Position numbers and translations under genes: made by a program. Positions 1-11,111 of a DNA stretch of 64,000 bases are shown here, piece after piece. The notes below the pieces were generated by a model. It saw nothing but the letters and a program-made list of their open reading frames with translations. It was not told the origin of the DNA and searched no databases. Within the stretch, counting starts at the first letter, position 1; each line of letters begins with the position of its first letter. Source of the DNA: Seiridium cupressi (lineage: Eukaryota > Ascomycota > Sordariomycetes > Amphisphaeriales > Sporocadaceae); contig JARVKI010000090.1 in the NCBI GenBank assembly GCA_036674765.1, forward strand, positions 62,001 to 126,000, in the 5' to 3' direction.

Positions 1-785
1 CGCTCACACGCTCAGCGAAATCCGCCAAAGCAAGCTTACTAAAAGAGAAATTCCCACACATTACTCTATTCGAGGGATCAACAAGCCAACCGCAAGCCGT
101 CTTCGTTGCTCATCCAGGCATAACCTCCATATTCCTCGTCACTAACCCTCCTGATGAAGAGCCACAGGCGCTACCGCTCATCGATACAGCCATATCTCAT
201 GGTGTAAAACACATAATCTTCAGCAGTGTCGACCGTGGTGGCGATGAGAAAAGCTGGGAAACCCCTACCACAGTATCCCATTTCGCCAGCAAGCACCACA
301 TCGAACAGCACCTACGCTCTGCGTCGGAACGAGATGGCAGCCATACGTCTTGGACGATCCTGCGACCAACAGGTTTCATGGATAATTACAAGCCCGGTAC
401 TTTTGGTAAGCTCATGGCAACACTGTGGGCGACGATGCCGAGCGATCGCAAGATGCAGCTTGTCAGCACCCATGATGTCGGGGTCTTTGCCGCGCAAGCA
501 TTGATGGACCGCGAGAAGTGGGTGGGGCGGGCGATTGGCCTGGCGGGCGATGAACTGACGTTCGGGGAGGCGAGAGAAATCTTCAAGAGGTCCTTGGGCT
601 ATGATATGCCTGTCAACTGGACTTGGCTTGGTCGCACCGTGAGGTGGGCTGTCGAGGATGCTGGTCAGAGCATGCAGTGGTTCGAAGACGTCGGGTTCGG
701 GGTTGATCTCGTGGCCTTGAGAGACGGATATCCACTGCAGACGTTCGAAACGTGGCTGAGAGCGAGTTGGAAAGATACGACCTAG
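1..785 (+). CDS. NmrA-like NAD(P)-binding (SDR-type) protein, 3' part only
   Basis: The reading frame is open from the left edge (first full codon at base 3) to a TAG at 783-785, giving about 260 residues with no intron; the start and the Rossmann glycine motif lie outside the window. Visible family features are the stretch HIIFSSVDRGG after a beta strand, then SKHHIEQHLR and the ILRPTGFMDNY segment typical of NmrA/HSCARG-like proteins, where the substrate pocket follows the RP(T/G)xF motif. The late segment LVSTHDVGVFAAQAL matches the usual 'V(D/H)D(V/I)G' region. Members bind NAD(P) and act as redox sensors or reductases, often without a classical catalytic Tyr. The substrate cannot be named. 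No partner gene lies downstream within 4 kb. Confidence 0.8.
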   Translation, partial: LTRSAKSAKASLLKEKFPHITLFEGSTSQPQAVFVAHPGITSIFLVTNPPDEEPQALPLIDTAISHGVKHIIFSSVDRGGDEKSWETPTTVSHFASKHHIEQHLRSASERDGSHTSWTILRPTGFMDNYKPGTFGKLMATLWATMPSDRKMQLVSTHDVGVFAAQALMDREKWVGRAIGLAGDELTFGEAREIFKRSLGYDMPVNWTWLGRTVRWAVEDAGQSMQWFEDVGFGVDLVALRDGYPLQTFETWLRASWKDTT

Positions 786-3700
786 ATCGCCAGCTGCACC
801 ATTACCCATGGCCTCGTTAATGCGGATAAGTCGCTACCAAGTTTCCGAACAACTATCTGGAATTGACGAGGACTCGGAGAACAAGTCCAGCAGTGGACTG
901 TCTAAAGTGATAGCGCTGACCTCCCGATGGAAGATCAATTCGACATGAACACTCAGCTAGACTCGACTTCGCCCATCAACCCGAGGGAAGTACTGCCGCA
1001 TGAGCGACAGAATACTAGTCTCATACAATGACAAGACGACGATATGGACCGATCGATTTAACATGAAACGCAAATGACGATGGGTAGGAATGATCTGGTG
1101 GGAGTCGTGACCAATTACCCACCACGAGGTCGAAGAACTACACTGGAGAGTATGCAGCGACAATGGAGGCAGAAAAGTAGAGGCCAGCGCAGCGTGCTGG
1201 GTTTACCTCACTACGCCACGGTTGTACAATAGCCATAGACAACATTTGGAGGGATACATAATGTGCTAAGTTATTATGAATCTTTGCGCGGGAGTTCCTT
1301 TTCCTTTTCTTCCCCGAGTATTCATCGTGCTTGTTAGTATACCTATTAATATGGCTAAGTCCACCGATGATAACAGTTAGATTCTGTGACTCTAAATACA
1401 ATCAAGTATGTTGGGGCTAATTTGGATGATTTCTTCGATTGAATGAATTAACCTTGCAGAGGCTAACCGACCATTTCATTCAGAAGCCGATTTGAACATG
1501 ACGAAAAGAGTACCATGAGAGTGCCAAAGTAGGAGTGGCGTATCACTTGTATCCCGTGGACCGCGTATTCACGACACGGCTAGTCCACGTCACATACGAG
1601 ATTGATAGTATATACTGCCTCGACCAAGAATCAAAGTTCTCTTAGTGGCCACGAAGGCGTGGTAATACTATCTTCTAGCATGTGCACTTGACTTCTTCCG
1701 GGGCCTTTCGGTACCAGTCACTCGTCTATCACAGGAGAAGGCAGACATGTGGTCCACTCGACCTTGTCGACTTCGACGAACTTGTCACACCCATTGAATC
1801 CGATGAAAAGGCCTAGTTCCAGTACCTTGTGATACCCTAAAGGTACTGCTACGTCCCAGGCCTGCCTAGCTGATTTAATGTTTCAAGGCTTGGTCTTAGA
1901 CGTGGTTGGAGGGATTCCCATCAAACGAGCCTCTTGATTTACCATAATTAGTCTTCTGGATGCGAGCAGCGGTATGTTGACTGGTTCGTCTATGGTCTCA
2001 TGCTTCAAAATTGTCGCTTTGTGGAGTCATGCTATTTGGCGACGTCATCAGGAACAGCATCCCCGTAGACGAGCTTTACAACAACTACAATGCCCTAAAA
2101 CACGACCGCGAGTGCCTAGGAATCCGCTTCGGGTCTGGAGGCCTAGGGCCCTGGGACTAATCTAGCAGTGGGGGTATTGGGACTCAGTCTAGAATAAGGG
2201 AGGGTAAAGCTTGCAGCTGTCGAAATGTTACAGACACCCCAACCATACTGATATCATCCCATCGCTATCCTAACGATGGCACTCTTCATAGCAGGTGGAG
2301 GAGGATACCGCCGAGTTAAATACTAGTTGACAAAATTATTGTTTCAAGAACTGTTCGATCCAGAAAGCTCACCGGCCGGATCTTCACCTTCACCTTATGT
2401 GGAGATGGACAGTGACGTTTTATGAAAATGGTAGCGGTCGCGCCAACATCTCTTCTCATGAACCATTTCATCCAAGCAGTGTTGTTTCTCATCCCACGTA
2501 CTACAGCCGCCTCGTCAAGACCCTCATACGCCGCTAATATGATATCCTTTACTTCAAGGTCTTGCATGAGTAAGTGGGTCAGTGGCAAGGGCCTCCTGCC
2601 TGGAGAGCAAAACGAGCTTTGGGTGTGCAGGTGCGTGAAGGACGACCAATTCTCCATTCCCATACTCAACATCGTACCGTGGGGCTCTGTGAACGGTGAT
2701 GGATTTAATGGTCAGTGGGGGTAATATGCAAACCCAATTTGAACCTCCCGTGAGAGGCCGGTTAATGATGACGATTCTTCGTCTTCGTACATTTTGGACG
2801 ATGTCAACCGGATCTTTCTAGAACCAGGGTGGAGGCTTCAATATAGCGAGACTGGTCAGCTTACAAGTATAGTTATGCATCGAGGACACCTCGTCAATCG
2901 GTCGGAGCTCGAAAACAAGCCTGAGATTCTCAGACGAGACCTGGTAAAGCCCACTGAGGCGTGTGAAATTGAGTTGACAACCCCAAGGTTCCTCTTGAAG
3001 TAGAGTTGCCGGTCTACAAAGTGGGTCAGTACCATAGTTACAGTCGATAAATCATAGTCTACGATCCCAAGGACCTTCCTCGACGAAGAAATAAATCGAC
3101 CTGTACGCCATTGCTAGCTGTGTTGATTGCAGCCTCGGGCGCCGGGGTACTTGTCTGCGCCTTCCAAGTCCGGTGAACGTTGACTACCCGTGAAGATTGG
3201 GAGATGGATGTCGCCCGTGGAGGCAATGGATACGTCATCGGAACCCGGACGGAAGTTAGAACACTTTGATCGTCCGAGGCTCGTTAAACCTCTTTACCTA
3301 ATCTGGAAAATGCATTTTGGGAGCCTTCGCCGTATAGTAATGGCATGTTGATCTGGAATAGTCCCATCAGAGAGTAGCTTCCGTCTTCTTGGGGTGTGGT
3401 CTGCCGGTGCGCCGCCCAAGACATGATCTAAGTCTCGGAGCACCTCTCTAAGCACAACCCAGAAGGCATCGGAATGGGGTGAGCTGCCACATGAGCATTG
3501 CCCTATATGGGTTGTCACTGGTCGGTGTTGTCTGTGATCGTGGAGATGGTTACTGGACCAAAGCGGAGCACGATCTCTGCTATCCCGGTAATCTCGGTCA
3601 ATACTGACGACATGGCCATTTTATCTCCAATCAATCGCCATGATTCGTGGGAAGAAGTAAGCGAAGCGTGGCGCAATGAGCTCTTGGAGCATCCATCCAC

Positions 3701-4600
3701 GACCAACCCAACGACAGCACTTCATCGAGCCATCATGGCCTGTATCGGACAATAACAAGAGACAGATCTCTGCATGTTCATACCATTTGAATATGGAGTC
3801 AATGGCTATTCACCATCAGCGGCTGTGGGGAAGCTGGGATAAGAAGATGTCACACCCTTTGATAGCTCAGCGCTGCTGCTTTTGTCAATGCAGCATGTGT
3901 CAATTTACAGGTAGTCAGTCGTAGCCAGCATCTTTCGCAGGAGCTGCTATGAATTTGGCAGACCCCGTCTTCTGTGCACAGTAACCGTTGTTGCCCAAGA
4001 CATCGTCAAACAGGATCTCTTCGCGATCTTAGGTGGGGGGGAATTGCTTAAACAGAAATGGCATGTGCATTGATGAATGATTTCAGCTCCAGAGTAGTGG
4101 TATCTAGCAGTCTCATGTGGGTATCCGGTTTGTACAGGATGTCCCATGTTGAGCTGCAGCAGTCACGCCGAACAACGTGTGACTTGCGTGGAATTAGGTG
4201 TGTAACTAATACATACTGCAAGTTGGAGGATTTATTTTGTATGGCTAGTACTACAGCAGGGGAGGGATGACGAGGGTCCGGAGGTGGCGCAATGTGTGGC
4301 GCACCACGACGACTGCAGCCACATTTGGCGAGCCCGAGCTTCTCGATCTCCAAATGACCACAGTCCTCATTCGAGAGCCTCAAGACTTCAATGGCAAGAT
4401 ACAGCCCAAGATCGGGATTTCTTCCATAATGATTTCTTCACGCTTCCGGAACCCGCTGGAAGACATTCTTCTCGGCTTGATAGCCGTCTCCTGGCCAAAG
4501 ATATCGTCAAAGTGGCACGTATGAGCTGCGAATGCCCGTTAGCTGCCGCGCGCCTTGGTCACAGCTGGGCATCAGGTAGGTCACCAGAGGTCGGTCTCTG
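786..4600. other. Gene-poor stretch with no supported gene
   Basis: About 3.8 kb between the NmrA-like gene and the GC-rich H2A.Z upstream region. Both strands are broken by frequent stops. The longest open stretches (about 2743-3003 +, 2316-2672 -, 3498-3755 +, 4284-4847 +) have no recognisable domain and no convincing splice partners. The frame at 2743-3003 (acidic start, then 80 residues of protein-like composition) is the most coding-like and could be one exon or a relic, but this is not supported further. Confidence 0.4.
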
Positions 4601-5281
4601 GCCGTTTTGGTGCGTATTTCCTTTCGAGAAAGCTACAGGTATGCTCTCTGGAATCTACTCATTGCTTTTACACCGTTTTGGACGCTCCCAGTCCATACAT
4701 GCCTCCAGTGAGGTGCTCTCATTTTCCCCTTCTCCCGTCGCCCTCTCCTCCGACACCACACTAGGGCCCCTCGGCCAGCCGCAGTTTTTCCGGCGGGCCG
4801 GAGAAGCAACTGCAACAGCGTCAACGACAGCGACAGCGACAGCGTGAGGTCTGGGCCTGTTGCCACCTGGCGCCTCGCACAGGCAGCAGGCCAGCAGGGG
4901 GGGAGCCTCGAGCCATGCGATGAGGTGCAAGCTCACTCAAGCTTTGGGCGTCGATGGCACCAAAGGGTAGCTAAATGGTGGGCGCTGCCTGCTGCGAATT
5001 GGGGGGTAGTTCGAGGTCGTGCAGGCGGCCTTTTCCCGAAAACACGTCAGGCCAATCCCAAGCTTTGGTGAGCTGCGAGACGATTTTGCGCCCGCCATTC
5101 GATTTTCTCACCTCGACACTCCGACGAAGCCTTACCGAGAAAAACATCAACAAATCCGTCTTCGCAACATTTCATCCACTCCAACGCGTCGCAACACATT
5201 TCGAGCCCTGAATTTTATCGACCCGGCCCCCAGCACTTCGTCCAAACACCAAACTCAACTTTACCCCCATCGATATAAGCA
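4601..5281 (+). promoter_or_regulatory. GC-rich upstream region and 5' leader of H2A.Z
   Basis: Rich in GC and pyrimidine tracts compared with the sequence further left, ending at the H2A.Z start codon. It includes a run of CGACAG units near 4823-4845 and an ACGCGT (MluI cell-cycle box core) at 5184-5189, 93 bases before the ATG. The box sits in a 15-base sequence (5179-5193) repeated exactly in intron 1 at 5631-5645. No TATA box stands out. The limits of the promoter and the transcription start are not visible. Confidence 0.4.
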
Positions 5282-6258
5282 ATGGCTGGCGGAAAGGGCA
5301 AATCGGCTGGCGGCAAGAGTGCTGGTGGAAAGACATCATCTGCTGATGGTCCCAAGAAGCAGCAGAGCCACTCTGCCCGCGCAGGTCTTCAGGTAAGCAA
5401 GAGTTATTTCTTCCACGATGCATCACGCCGTTTCCGATCTATCTCGACAATGCGACCACGATTTGCGACTTTCCCGACCCCGACGCTTGATATCTGACCC
5501 CTCGCCCCGTTCACGATGATGGTTGCATGCACTCAAAAACGCGTCTGCAACTGATCGCCGGTGATCTTTGCACGACTACAAACGAGAGTTGAATACCACT
5601 ACGAGCTTTTCGACAAAACTTACACATGAGCTCCAACGCGTCGCATCATCTCCACCATTATTCACGCGCAAGAGATGTATATGTGCCAGATAAACGCCGC
5701 GCAGGATGCACATGATCAGCTTTTTCACCGCGCAACTTGGAGTTTTCCCCATATTACTATCGCTCTCTGATTACCGTTATCGATCTATCTGTCCATATGT
5801 CATCTGACTCATTCCATTTAGTTCCCCTGCGGTCGTGTCAAGCGTTTCTTGAAGTCCAACACCCAAAACAAGATGCGCGTTGGCGCCAAGGCAGCCGTCT
5901 ATGTCACAGCTGTTCTCGAGTACCTTACCGCCGAAGTCCTCGAGTTGGCAGGAGTGAGTCATGCTCTTCTAGTTTCATCACTGCCACACCCTGATCCCTT
6001 GAGCGCTTGGCCCATCACGCGCCACTACTTTTACTTTACATGAGAGAAGCATCCTGACCAGAGTCACAGAACGCTGCCAAGGATCTCAAGGTCAAGCGTA
6101 TCACGCCACGCCATCTTCAGCTTGCCATTCGCGGAGACGAAGAGCTCGACACCCTGATCCGTGCTACCATTGCTTTCGGTGGTGTGCTACCCCACATCAA
6201 CCGTGCGCTGCTACTCAAGGTCGAGCAAAAGAAGAAGAACAAGGCCATCGAGGCATAA
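5282..6258 (+). CDS. HTZ1: Histone H2A.Z variant
   Basis: Three exons, 5282-5392, 5822-5953 and 6070-6258, join in phase 0 to 143 residues. The 429-base first intron follows CAG|GTAAGC, and the second starts GTGAGTC. The product has a Gly/Lys/Ser-rich N-tail with three GGK motifs and a [20 protein letters not shown] entry to the histone fold. It then has the conserved [18 protein letters not shown] helix, the H2A.Z-type acidic patch segment [17 protein letters not shown] and a short KKKNK tail without the SQEL of canonical H2A. H2A.Z replaces H2A in nucleosomes near promoters and is loaded by SWR1. The long first intron holds a copy of the promoter's ACGCGT element. A late PHINRALL appears where PxIN is expected, so the docking region is intact. 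Confidence 0.97.
5393..5821 (+). promoter_or_regulatory. Long first intron of H2A.Z with a repeated ACGCGT element
   Basis: The intron is 429 bases, several times longer than others in the window. It carries CTCCAACGCGTCGCA at 5631-5645, identical over 15 bases to 5179-5193 upstream of the start codon. ACGCGT is the core bound by MBF in yeasts, which drives G1/S transcription. An intronic regulatory role is inferred from the repeat only. Confidence 0.35.
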
Positions 6259-7028
6259 ATGTGTCACACCGCAGTGGCTTGATTTCTGTCAGCTCTTGTC
6301 TATTGTCTTTGATTGGGTTTCTTGGTTGAGGGCTAAGGTCTTTTTGCGTTTCGGAGTGAGGGTGATACACAAGTTGAGTCAGTGCTACTCGATAATTGTC
6401 TATTGCACGCTTTGGGCAGGTCGCTGAAAGAAAGGTCGCAATATCTTCGGTCTCCATTACCAGCAGTGTACGGTAGTGAGTATGGATTTCCATCAATGTC
6501 TGTAGTAAATAGGCATGAGTGTACAACAAATGCTTTCGCTACTCCTAATCGACATGCACTTTCTGGGTAGCAGCAATGCCATGCAGGCTTAAATCGATTA
6601 GGCGCGCTTTCTCAACTACAAATGAAGTCAAGCAGGGACTGTAACCATTCAACTGACAGTTGATTGCGGATCTGATCATGACCTCACGTGAACTAAGAGC
6701 GCACACATGATGGAAAGACAATGCTTTATCGCATTTGTTGTGCAGTTGGATGATGGAGTTTCATCCATGGTCGCAAGGAAACTGAGCGACTATATGCGAT
6801 GATTTACAACTGCTGTAATTAGAGTGCTGAGCAGATGAGGTCATCAAAAGGTTACATTCGTCCAGGAATTTCATTTCACACAGGACAAAACCATCACGGG
6901 TTTGATCAAATATATTTCGTTTACATTATTACCTTTGCATCATATTATCTAGCCTCATGCTTAATAACAACACAGATGTCGATAATCGGAATCTCTCCAG
7001 TTTGCGACACAACCTCATATTCCTTTTG
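6259..7028. other. Intergenic, 3' regions of H2A.Z and the cysteine-rich gene
   Basis: Convergent 3' flanks of two genes. No open frame with a recognisable product and no RNA gene seen. The first 300 bases are T-rich and suit an H2A.Z 3' untranslated region. Confidence 0.4.
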
Positions 7029-7856
7029 TCAAATATTAGCAAAGGGAAACGGTTCTGCGACAGGCTCGTCATTGGCGACTGTGTGTGCGTCGGTCTGGCA
7101 GTCGAGGCAATACCAGGCACCAGCCTCATGAACTGTAGAGCCGCATCTGGAACAAGCGTCAACAACACAATTTAGGTCATCGGACCCGCCATCTAATAGT
7201 GTCTCGTATTTGACCGTCACGCTATTCTGAGAGGGTATAGGCTCCTCAGTGTTTGCTTGGGAAAGATACAATACCTCATACTCGCACCCGGCACAGAAAG
7301 AACTCTGGCCGACAACCGCCACACCGCATCCCGTACAGCTTTGCGGACACAGGTCGCAAAACTCCCAGAACTGTTGGGACGGGATCATGCTCAAACACCC
7401 TTTCGTCCCGCAGGGTTTCAAACATCGGCACGACTGGCACAGCTCGCCGGGCTCGGTCGTTGGGAGTATGTTGTAGCACTTGCCAGCACACTTCTTGACC
7501 CCTCGATACGGGTAGCAGATGTCCGAGTCCTCGTAGATTGCAACATAACTGCCGCAACCGCGCACGCACGGGGCGGTTGGCAGGCACATGCTGCACCATA
7601 ACTCCCCGTCAGCCAGAATGATGCCACAACCGCCCTGGCAAGCATTCCTCATCGCGAAGAGGGGTGAGGGCATCATTGCCTGGAGCTTGCAGCTGCTGTT
7701 GGCGAGGTCAGGATCGGGGAAGGGTAACATACTGTTGGACCTCGTTGCTGGGTCTGACTGATCGGGATCGTGTTGTGGACAGTGGTGGCTTTCTTTGTCT
7801 TGTCTGAAAATGGGTTGCTGTCCTAGTGTAGCTGGCGAGAGGAGGGACTGCTGCAT
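7029..7856 (-). CDS. Cysteine-rich hypothetical protein with repeated paired CxxC modules
   Basis: A single open frame of 275 residues with an ATG start. The first 75 residues are polar (Gln/Pro/Asp-rich). The rest holds about five Cys modules, each beginning with a close pair of cysteines (CQGGC, CVRGC, CLKPC, CTGC, CSRC) and closing 12-25 residues later with CxxC (CSMC, CQSC, CDLC, CAGC, CLDC). This is the layout of tandem zinc-ribbon or rubredoxin-knuckle domains, so zinc binding is the likely property. The last module ends about 20 residues before the C-terminus, in an acidic tail. There is no signal peptide or membrane segment, so it is probably cytosolic or nuclear. I do not recognise a named family. 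Confidence 0.65.
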   Translation of the reverse strand: MQQSLLSPATLGQQPIFRQDKESHHCPQHDPDQSDPATRSNSMLPFPDPDLANSSCKLQAMMPSPLFAMRNACQGGCGIILADGELWCSMCLPTAPCVRGCGSYVAIYEDSDICYPYRGVKKCAGKCYNILPTTEPGELCQSCRCLKPCGTKGCLSMIPSQQFWEFCDLCPQSCTGCGVAVVGQSSFCAGCEYEVLYLSQANTEEPIPSQNSVTVKYETLLDGGSDDLNCVVDACSRCGSTVHEAGAWYCLDCQTDAHTVANDEPVAEPFPFANI

Positions 7857-8408
7857 CGTGGCTTGGTAGATGAAATCCGTGACCTGGAATTGGCGATCAA
7901 TTTATATTATTTACGTCCACCGTTGAAAGTTCTCGCAACGTCCGACCATGAGGCACAAGCCTATTGTTGACTTCATTGAACCGGACTAGAGACAGATGAT
8001 CGACACGGTGGGCGCATAAAGGACAACAAAGAAGTCCCTATCAAACGGCCTGGAACACTGGATTGGCTCTGCAATACAAAGCAAATAACAAATTCCATAC
8101 AGACAAACTGCTACAATCAGAGCGTAGGGGGAAATAGCACGTTGAATGAGACTAACAAGCACCGTGAGATGGTAAATTCAAATCAGAAAACGATGGGTAT
8201 ATTTTATTAGATAGTACGTATATGATGATAAAATCATTTCAGGGCTATTACAGTGCGCACGTGGTTCGAGTCGCATTTGCGAACTCAAAAGGATACCGAC
8301 ACCAGCGCATTACTTCATTCAGGCATTACAAGTCAAGGTCCCGCCTGCTGAACATGAGTTCCTCCTCCGGGGAGGTTTCATCATCGGTCCATGGACACCT
8401 CTCCCTTT
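7857..8408. other. Intergenic between two minus-strand genes
   Basis: About 550 bases holding the promoter of the cysteine-rich gene and the 3' end of the siderophore transporter. Nothing else is supported. Confidence 0.4.
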
Positions 8409-10356
8409 CTACCACATGACAGCCCCGTTGTACTGCTGGATCTCCTTGACGTTGATGCTCTCCCACATGAAGGTACTGGCCCAGGTGATAGAGTACATGC
8501 AGACGGCGGTGATCAGCATTAGCCTCTGAGTCGCACCGTAGGCCTGGTTGATTCCATCGCGGGTGGGAGTACCGACGGCGTACGATGACTGGACAGTGAT
8601 GTCACCGTAGATGGTGGTTAGATCAGGTAGGGCGTCAGTCGGGAGGTACTCGGCGAGCTTCTTGGGGAAGATGCCAGTCCACATGGCGGCAGCGATGGTG
8701 GAACCGATACTCTGGCCCATGGCGGCAACCATGCCCTCCATGGCGAGGATGGCGGGAATGTCCTTGTGCTTGGAGACGGCCATGACGGTCATCTGCTCGC
8801 AAATGACAAGAGTACCACCACCGAAGGCAATGAAGATCAGACACATGACGACGTAGCCGACGTTGACGTCGGGCTGTCGGAAGTGGATCATCAGGCCAAC
8901 ACCCAGGATGGTCATGGGCACACCGAAGTACACGGCGGGCCACTTGAGGCGGCCGTTGTAGCGGATGAGGATACCGAACAGGATAGCCCAGAAGGTGCTA
9001 CCGATGGTGTAGACGTTGCCCATGTAGGTGGCATTCTGGACGCTGAGGTCGAAGACGACGATACAGAAGGAGTAGAAGTAGTTGTCCCACAGGTACCAGG
9101 CCGTGTACAAAGAAGCTATCATGGAATAGGTGAAGAAGACGGTGCGGTTCTTGATCAGGTACCAGGGGATGAAGGTCACGGGCGCCAAGAACCTCTCCCA
9201 GCAGACGAAGGCGATGATCAAAAGACCACCGAAGATGAGAAAGCAGATGATCAAGGGCGAGCGCCAAGTATCAGTCTGGTAGGAGTACAAGCTGAAGGAC
9301 AGCAAAAACAGACCAATACCGAAGGCAGCAAGGAGAATGCCAATGATATCGAACTCTTTGCCGTAGAAGGTGATGTTCTCGAGGACGCTACGGCCGTGGG
9401 GCTTGACGTGCACGAGACCCCGCTTGATGGCCTTGCGCTGGTTGAAGTAGAACAGAGCCCAGAGAGGTGCGCAGACTACGGGGGTGATGATGGCCATGAT
9501 GCCAAATCCCCAGCGCCAGCCAATGCCACCTTCGGCAACGATTTGGTCGCAAGCAAGGCCATATACCCAGGTGGTGATGAGCCACGGCGAAGCCACGTAA
9601 GCGATCATGAAGGCTCGGTTCTTGAGCTTGGAGGTATCGGCAATGAAGATAGTGACGGTGAAGTCGATCCATGAGTAGCCGGTGTAGTAGAACACGGCAG
9701 CGGCACAGTATGTCTCGACATTGTTGCAGGCGGCGAACATGATCAGACCAATGGTCATGGTGCTGAAAGCCAAGATGAAGCCCTGGGGACGGCCGAAGTT
9801 GTCGATGTACTTGGCGTAGGCGAGCTTGGTAAGACCGGGAATGAGACCAGACAAGATGCTTGTCGTGGACACCAAGGAGTGCATGGAGAAGTCACTGACG
9901 GCGTAGGTAGTCAAGGTACCAGCAACACCAGATGAGAATGCGTTCACGAAATTGATCAGCCACATACTGTACGTAGACGGGGTTAGTCAACGAAAATACG
10001 GAAAACTGAAACCGTTGCTATATTCGCTGAACAGTTGCGGTGGTGCGGCACCGGTCATACAGACAACGACCATGATTTAGAGGGTATTTTGCTTACCAGA
10101 GGTAGGCGGCAATCAGATGCTGCTTGGTCCAGACCTGGAGGGTAGCCTCCGCAGCCTGGACACCAAACTGCAAGTCCTTCTGTTCATTGAGGGAGTTCTG
10201 CGAAGACTCAGTCGCGCCGGTGGTATTGACGGCTGGGTCGAGCTCCTTGTCGGCGCCGTGTTGCTGGCCCTCGGCGTCGGGCTGTTTTTCTTGCGCAACG
10301 GGCATATCAGCGCCGATGTTCTTGGGGCCAATCAGGCCTCTGAACTTGAGGCCCAT
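8409..10356 (-). CDS. Siderophore-iron transporter, MFS family (Sit/Mir type)
   Basis: Two exons on the minus strand, 10356-10097 and 9966-8409, join across a 130-base intron (TG|GTAAGC to TACAG|TATG) into 605 residues. The cytosolic N-tail is acidic and Gln-rich. It is followed by GVQAAEATLQVWTK, the signature just before TM1 of the Sit1/MirB/ARN family, and then by the usual 14 membrane segments. Family marks seen are KLAYAKYIDNFGRPQGF after TM2 and MAVSKHKDIPAILA near TM11. These carriers import ferric siderophores by proton symport at the plasma membrane. An upstream GTG-led extension to 10425 is not used, because the first ATG in frame is 10356. Regulation is suggested by three perfect SreA/Sre1-type sites upstream. 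The siderophore cannot be told from sequence. Confidence 0.93.
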
Positions 10357-10750
10357 GGCGAGAAGAGGTATATCCTGTGGGATCAAGCAACGATCTCGAA
10401 GAGGGATAGGCACGGGAGGATGCACAGCTCACGAGAGGGGAAGAAAGACGGCGATCAGGTTGAGGCCTCGGACAGGCAGGGCTATATACAAATGTGCGTA
10501 GCTGCGGGCCCTGGACTCCAATTCTCGCGCCATTCCCACTCTATTAAGCTCTGCTGCCCTCACGCGTAGGCAGTCGGCTCCGATTCCACGCGAGAAGGGA
10601 AAGCCACATGCAGGGCCTGGGTTTCGCCGGCAGGGTGTGCGCAGAAATTTCGAGCGACCATGCCGTTCCATCTCATGTTAAGTGGACGAGATCCCCACCC
10701 CTCCGCGGCCGGGCTTGCTGCGTTGGGAAACAGAGGCGAGGCGAATTATC

Positions 10751-10760
10751 TTATCTGATC
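10751..10760 (-). promoter_or_regulatory. SreA/Sre1-type iron-GATA site 1
   Basis: Minus-strand GATCAGATAA, an exact match to (G/A)ATC(T/A)GATAA, the site bound by iron-sensing GATA repressors (SreA of Aspergillus, Sre1 of Histoplasma). It lies 395 bases upstream of the transporter ATG, in the gene's orientation. Another TTATC precedes it at 10746-10750. Confidence 0.6.
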
Positions 10761-10941
10761 ATCAGATGCCTCCAGCTCGGGCCAGTCGCGCTCGTGGGCC
10801 CCCGTGCTGGTGGACCGTCGCTTACGAGGCTGTAACCACAAGAGGCATGGCGGCTGCGTGGCCGGCCTACGGCACTGGCGCAGATTCCCCGCTCCCTGCC
10901 ACAGATCCCCTGGGGGCTCCGTTGATTAGATTATCTTTTCC

Positions 10942-10950
10942 ATCTGATAG
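10942..10950 (+). promoter_or_regulatory. Imperfect SreA-like site
   Basis: ATCTGATAG, one base from the ATCWGATAA core, on the plus strand. It lies between the perfect sites at 10751 and 11084 and could be a weak fourth site. Confidence 0.3.
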
Positions 10951-11083
10951 CTGCGATTATCGGCCGCCCGATGCACCTCGAGCAGAGTTTTCTTGTTCTG
11001 GGTCCTAGTCTCAGTCCCCTCGCGGCCTGCTACTGTAGCACCATCGAGCTGCACGCCAGACACGCAGTCCTGCCCACCTCTGG

Positions 11084-11093
11084 TTATCAGATC
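11084..11093 (-). promoter_or_regulatory. SreA/Sre1-type iron-GATA site 2
   Basis: Minus-strand GATCTGATAA, a perfect 10-base match, 728 bases upstream of the transporter start and 18 bases from site 3 in the same orientation. Confidence 0.6.
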
Positions 11094-11101
11094 ATGGTGC
11101 T

Positions 11102-11111
11102 TTATCAGATC
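11102..11111 (-). promoter_or_regulatory. SreA/Sre1-type iron-GATA site 3
   Basis: Minus-strand GATCTGATAA, a second copy 18 bases from the previous one, so the two face the same side of the helix to within about two turns. Two ATTGG (minus-strand CCAAT) boxes follow at 11258-11262 and 11271-11275, of the kind used by the CCAAT-binding complex that recruits HapX. Confidence 0.6.

Noticed and set aside
4284..4847. A 187-residue plus-strand frame before H2A.Z
   Set aside because: No domain, overlapping frames on both strands, and it runs into CGACAG-rich low-complexity DNA; it is probably leader or promoter sequence.
8766..9674. A 302-residue acidic frame on the plus strand
   Set aside because: It lies exactly opposite exon 2 of the siderophore transporter and has the Asp/Glu/His-rich composition of an antisense shadow of a membrane protein.
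10425..10425. Upstream start for the siderophore transporter
   Set aside because: The codon is GTG; the first in-frame ATG is 10356 and leads into a normal N-tail.
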